From assembly GCF_015521605.1 (NCBI RefSeq), contig NZ_WANV01000020.1, positions 1 to 53,024 on the forward strand: a stretch of DNA of 53,024 bases, written 5' to 3'. The position numbers and the translations under genes are program-made. The notes beneath the pieces were generated by a model that was not told the DNA's origin, made no database searches, and saw only the letters and a program-made list of their open reading frames with translations. The stretch comes from Thermococcus sp. Lineage in GTDB: Archaea > Methanobacteriota_B > Thermococci > Thermococcales > Thermococcaceae. This document shows, piece by piece, positions 50,166-53,024 of the stretch (position 1 is the stretch's first letter; every line of letters starts with the position of its first letter).

Positions 50166-50680
50166 ACTGGCGTTCGATACTCACCTGGGCGGGCATTGGG
50201 GCTTTCATCGGATTCGCCATAGCCGTCGGGATGTACTCTCCAATGAAGAACGAGAACTTTGTGTATTTGATATACGTAGGAATGCTGGCTGGATCGCTTT
50301 TTGGAGCAAGGTATCCAATGGACACGCGGGCGTCCGCCTACGCCTTCCCCCTGGGATTCGCTGCAACGACCCTTCTCGCGGGTGTATGGATGGTCAAGTC
50401 CGTGGGTTCCAGCGACGTCTACGCGTTCCTTGCCGTTGTCGTGGTGGTTATGATGCTTGTGGGTGCCAACGGATTTCTGGATATGTTCCTGGTGCCGCTA
50501 ACGTACTTTGGAGGCTTCACAGTCGCGATGCTGACGTTCAAGGGCTATCAGCCACTTCAGGGCTCGGAGGGTGCGGTCGTCGGCCTCTTCACGATAGGAG
50601 TCATGGGGGCGATACTGGCCTTTTTTGCGGTCTTTGGAAGATGGGCGTTCGCCATGGCCAAGAACATCCCGAGGAGGTAA
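50162..50680 (+). CDS. Hypothetical membrane protein
   Basis: 172 aa, about five TM helices ([100 protein letters not shown]). No motif is known to me. It starts at ATG 50162 inside the stop of ribK, so it belongs to that operon. Confidence 0.75.
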   Translation: MNWRSILTWAGIGAFIGFAIAVGMYSPMKNENFVYLIYVGMLAGSLFGARYPMDTRASAYAFPLGFAATTLLAGVWMVKSVGSSDVYAFLAVVVVVMMLVGANGFLDMFLVPLTYFGGFTVAMLTFKGYQPLQGSEGAVVGLFTIGVMGAILAFFAVFGRWAFAMAKNIPRR

Positions 50681-50682
50681 CG

Positions 50683-50690
50683 TTTAAATA
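50683..50690 (+). promoter_or_regulatory. TATA box of the PRC-barrel gene
   Basis: TTTAAATA, 32-39 nt before ATG 50722, which has GGTGAT 5 nt upstream. Confidence 0.6.
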
Positions 50691-50721
50691 CGTCCACCAA
50701 CAACCTAATCCGGTGATTAAA

Positions 50722-50931
50722 ATGGTGATGCGTCTCTCAAGGCTCTACGGAAAGCAGATATACAACACCAAGGGTTATTACGTCGGCTACGTCGACGAGA
50801 TACTAATCGAGATAGACAGAGGGCAGGCAAAGATACTTGCCTTGGGCCTTCCAGGGGAGAAGGTCGGCGTCCCCTACGACAGGGTCACCGCGATAGGAGA
50901 CATAATACTGGTAAAAGCAAGGGAAGAATGA
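50722..50931 (+). CDS. PRC-barrel domain protein
   Basis: 69 aa, MVMRLSRLYGKQIYNTKGYYVGYVDEILIEIDRGQAKILALGLPGEKVGVPYDRVTAIGDIILVK, one PRC barrel and nothing else. Stand-alone archaeal PRC-barrel proteins have been tied to cell division (partners of SepF) in other euryarchaea, and others to RNA processing. Its stop is directly next to the convergent DHH gene's stop. Confidence 0.85.
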   Translation: MVMRLSRLYGKQIYNTKGYYVGYVDEILIEIDRGQAKILALGLPGEKVGVPYDRVTAIGDIILVKAREE

Positions 50932-52395
50932 TCAGCCTTCTTTAACTTTTAGCGCCTCAAGGAACTTTTCGGTTATTGCCTCTTCTGCCAGCCTGAGCAG
51001 TGAGCTCTTGTCCCTGGCCAGTTTGAAGATTCCCAGCGGAATCCTTGCACCACCGGACTGCGCGTGGCCACCGCCGCTGCCGATGTCCCCAAAGGCCTCC
51101 CTGAGAACCGTGCCTATGTTGACCCTGACATCGCGGGTTCTGGCGGAAATTTCTATCCTGTCATCAACGATGCCGAAGACCAGAACGGTGGTTATCCCCT
51201 CAAGGCGGAGGAGGAAGTCGGCCGATTCAGCTATTGCATCGCGGTTCGTTATGAATCCAACGTTGCTGACAACGACGTTTTTGTAAATGCGACGGTTCAT
51301 TATTGCCTTGGCCAGTATCTCAGCAGTCTCGGTGCTTATGTCCGGGTGCTCTATCTTGTCAAGGAGCTCGTAGTCAACCTTTCCGGCAAGGAACTCTATC
51401 GCCTTCAGGTCAACATGGCTCAGCTTGGAGAACTTCTTGGTGTCGATGTAGATGCCGTAGAAGAGAGCCGTTCCAAGGACGGGCGTGACAGAGATGTTGA
51501 GAGTGCGGAGATACTCCGCCAGTATCGCGGACGATGAGTTTACTTCCGGCCTTATGTCAAGAAATGCATCGTCTGGAAGGAGTTCCTGAAGATGCTGCAG
51601 TATCTGATGGTGGTCGATTAATATCTTTATCTTCTCGTAGTCGTTGCCCTCCAGTACCGTCAGATTCCCATTGGGCTGGCAGTCCACGAGCGCTATAACC
51701 GGATAGCGCTTGAGCTCATAGGAGCCGCGGGAAATCTTCCTTATGTCAACCCCAAGCAGGTTAACAAACGCCCTGTTTTCGTGGTGGGTTATTTCACCGC
51801 CGTACACGATCTGAGTCTTGAAGCCAAGCGTCTGGGCTATAACGCTGAGCGCTGTTGCGCTGGCTATCGCATCGGGATCAGGATTGTCGTGCATCACTAT
51901 CAGGAGGGAGTCGCTCTTTGCCTTGAGCTCCTTGAGCTTCTTCACGAGAAGGTTGGCGTTCTTCTTTTCGCCGAGCATCTCGACAGTCTTCACCACGGCA
52001 TCCTTAAGGGCGCTCCGGGGTGAAATCGCGTACTCCACTCTGACTTCCGCCTCGAATTCTTCGTTTATCTGAGAAATAAGGTCGTCGAGACTCACCTCGT
52101 CCGGAATAACCGTAAGGATAGGGACGTCCTTGTTATTTGTTCTTATCACATAGACCGTTTTCTTTATTGTGTCCACGTCCATCACGGTGATTATAACCAG
52201 CTCAGCCCTATCTATGCCGGCCTTTAGCAGCGTTGCTGTGTATGAAAAGTCCCCCTGAATGACCTGGAATCCGCTCTCTTCAAGAGCCTTTGCCCGGAGC
52301 TGATCCTTCTCAATGATTATAATCTCAAACTCCCCTTTGAGAGAGTCTGCTATTGAGCGGCCGATTGCCCCGCCTCCAAGTATCAGCACCCGCAT
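50932..52395 (-). CDS. TrkA-N/DHH-DHHA1 fusion protein, putative nucleotide or RNA phosphodiesterase
   Basis: 487 aa. The N-terminus is a TrkA-N Rossmann domain (LILGGGAIGRSIADSL, IIIIEKDQLRAKALEESGFQVIQGD). Then comes a DHH domain (IVMHDNPDPDAIASATALSVIAQ, ALVDCQPN, ILIDHHQ), and at the end DHHA1 (GDIGSGGGHAQSGGARIPLG). The DHH half is like NrnA and c-di-AMP phosphodiesterases; the TrkA-N half is the kind that senses NAD(H) or controls K+ channels. A role linking a cyclic dinucleotide or nanoRNA to ion balance is tempting but inferred. ATG 52395 follows GGTGAG. Confidence 0.88.
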   Translation of the reverse strand: MRVLILGGGAIGRSIADSLKGEFEIIIIEKDQLRAKALEESGFQVIQGDFSYTATLLKAGIDRAELVIITVMDVDTIKKTVYVIRTNNKDVPILTVIPDEVSLDDLISQINEEFEAEVRVEYAISPRSALKDAVVKTVEMLGEKKNANLLVKKLKELKAKSDSLLIVMHDNPDPDAIASATALSVIAQTLGFKTQIVYGGEITHHENRAFVNLLGVDIRKISRGSYELKRYPVIALVDCQPNGNLTVLEGNDYEKIKILIDHHQILQHLQELLPDDAFLDIRPEVNSSSAILAEYLRTLNISVTPVLGTALFYGIYIDTKKFSKLSHVDLKAIEFLAGKVDYELLDKIEHPDISTETAEILAKAIMNRRIYKNVVVSNVGFITNRDAIAESADFLLRLEGITTVLVFGIVDDRIEISARTRDVRVNIGTVLREAFGDIGSGGGHAQSGGARIPLGIFKLARDKSSLLRLAEEAITEKFLEALKVKEG

Positions 52396-52419
52396 GTTTC
52401 TCACCTTTTTGCACAATAA

Positions 52420-52431
52420 TGTTTAAATACA
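52420..52431. promoter_or_regulatory. Palindromic TATA element between the DHH gene and the last gene
   Basis: TGTTTAAATACA lies 25-36 nt from the DHH start at 52395, and may also start transcription in the other direction. A further AT-rich GGATATATATAG (52482-52493) lies nearer the last gene. Confidence 0.5.
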
Positions 52432-52509
52432 AGCGCCGATATACTAAGACGGTGAATTCCTTTCGGGATTTCTTTGATGGAGGGATATATATAGCTAATG
52501 GTGATGAGT

Positions 52510-53024
52510 ATGCAGTTGCCGGACAAGCAGCCACTCATTGAAAACGTGGTAGTAACCTCGGCGGGGGAACTAGGGGAGCTTATTCAAGAGGGCCTCTCAA
52601 AGGGTAGCGGTGCTTTTCTAAAGATATTCGCCAAGGACTCCGCCGGAAAGTACTACATGACAATACTCCTCGACCGCTCTAAGGTACTCGCTGCCGAATG
52701 CCTTCTCGTGGACAAGAAGCAGAGCCTCAACGGAGAAGAGGCAATCAGCGTGTTGAAGTCATTCATCGGTAAACCCATGGTCGTTGACGTTTATGCCCTT
52801 GATGAGCTGGAAATCAAGCTTTCAATAGCGGATAACGTTGATGTGTACGTCCAGACACCGAAAATACCCCTGAACGAGCTGTTCAAAAAGGCCGAGGAAG
52901 GCCCACCGAAAAGGGGGGAGGAACAGAAAGAATCAACGACCCACGTGACCGTTACGCAGGAGGTCCCCAAGGCGGTTCCGGTTGTGGAAGAAGCGAAGGC
53001 AGAGGAAAAGGCCGAGGTCCCCAC
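52510..53024 (+). CDS. DUF2226-like archaeal protein, 3'-truncated by the window end
   Basis: At least 171 aa, starting MQLPDKQPLIENVVVTSAGELGELIQEGLSKGSGAFLKIFAKDSAGKYYMTILLDRSKVLAAECLLVDKK. The alpha/beta N-terminal domain resembles DUF2226 as I remember it. After about residue 130 it becomes a low-complexity Pro/Glu/Val/Lys linker (KRGEEQKESTTHVTVTQEVPKAVPVVEEAKAEEKAE) and runs off the window. ATG codons 52498, 52504 and 52510 are in frame; 52510 has GGTGAT 4 nt upstream. Confidence 0.7.
   Translation, partial: MQLPDKQPLIENVVVTSAGELGELIQEGLSKGSGAFLKIFAKDSAGKYYMTILLDRSKVLAAECLLVDKKQSLNGEEAISVLKSFIGKPMVVDVYALDELEIKLSIADNVDVYVQTPKIPLNELFKKAEEGPPKRGEEQKESTTHVTVTQEVPKAVPVVEEAKAEEKAEVP

Noticed and set aside
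1-53024. tRNA, rRNA or CRISPR array
   Set aside because: I looked for tRNA-like arms, conserved rRNA stretches and regularly spaced repeats on both strands and saw none. The guide RNAs only carry short complements of rRNA.

Overview
The window is chromosomal DNA of a hyperthermophilic euryarchaeon of the order Thermococcales, most likely a Thermococcus. The signs are archaeal-type MetK, ProRS and CTP-dependent riboflavin kinase, an archaeosine enzyme (RaSEA), a 2-oxoacid:ferredoxin oxidoreductase cluster in an order I recall from Pyrococcus furiosus, TATA-box promoters (TTTAAATA-like) about 26 nt before transcripts, GGTGAT-type ribosome sites about 4-5 nt before many starts, and two archaeal guide RNAs with K-turn-like elements. 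Genes are dense and in short operons on both strands. I found no rRNA, tRNA or CRISPR array.

Layout. 1-5.5 kb: CysRS, a phosphoribosyltransferase, a secreted HELGH metalloprotease-like protein and an orphan membrane-anchored metal-binding protein. 5.5-10.3 kb (minus): a BMP-type nucleoside-like ABC importer (lipoprotein, ATPase, two permeases). 10.4-13.7 kb: a hypothetical gene, a C/D-box guide RNA, ftsY, surE and raSEA. 13.8-19.3 kb: seven genes for one four-subunit 2-oxoacid (probably 2-oxoglutarate) ferredoxin oxidoreductase and a second alpha-beta-gamma set. 19.3-26 kb: DUF192 protein, MntA/HepT toxin-antitoxin, a PTPS-III-like pterin enzyme, a small foreign-looking island (two unrecognised genes, one probably 5'-truncated, the other with a (TA)9 tract in its reading frame), and two VapBC-type modules. 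26-29.8 kb: MetRS and a DUF234-type ATPase.

29.8-34.4 kb (minus) is the most unusual region. It holds two tandem copies of a two-gene module: a secreted, largely helical protein followed by a signal-peptide/ectodomain/single-TM/cytoplasmic winged-helix protein. The two copies share a matching promoter element. I propose it as an undescribed surface-sensing transcription system.

34.6-47 kb: two TauE/SafE transporters, an AbrB-PIN module, M42 peptidase, 2-hydroxyacid dehydrogenase, ProRS, a small secreted helical protein, a NodU-type carbamoyltransferase, an aminotransferase, phosphoesterase, HtpX, a Fap7-like kinase and a small basic protein. 47-53 kb: MetK, a two-hairpin H/ACA guide RNA whose second pocket matches the 5' end of archaeal 16S rRNA, then translin-like, endonuclease V, RibK, a membrane protein, a PRC-barrel protein, a TrkA-N/DHH fusion and a gene that runs off the end.

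Read together, the window is mostly translation, RNA modification and 2-oxoacid metabolism, interrupted by an accessory stretch (about 19.8-25.9 kb) of toxin-antitoxin pairs and foreign DNA, and by the duplicated surface module. All assignments come from reading the sequence and from recalled family knowledge; no database search was run.
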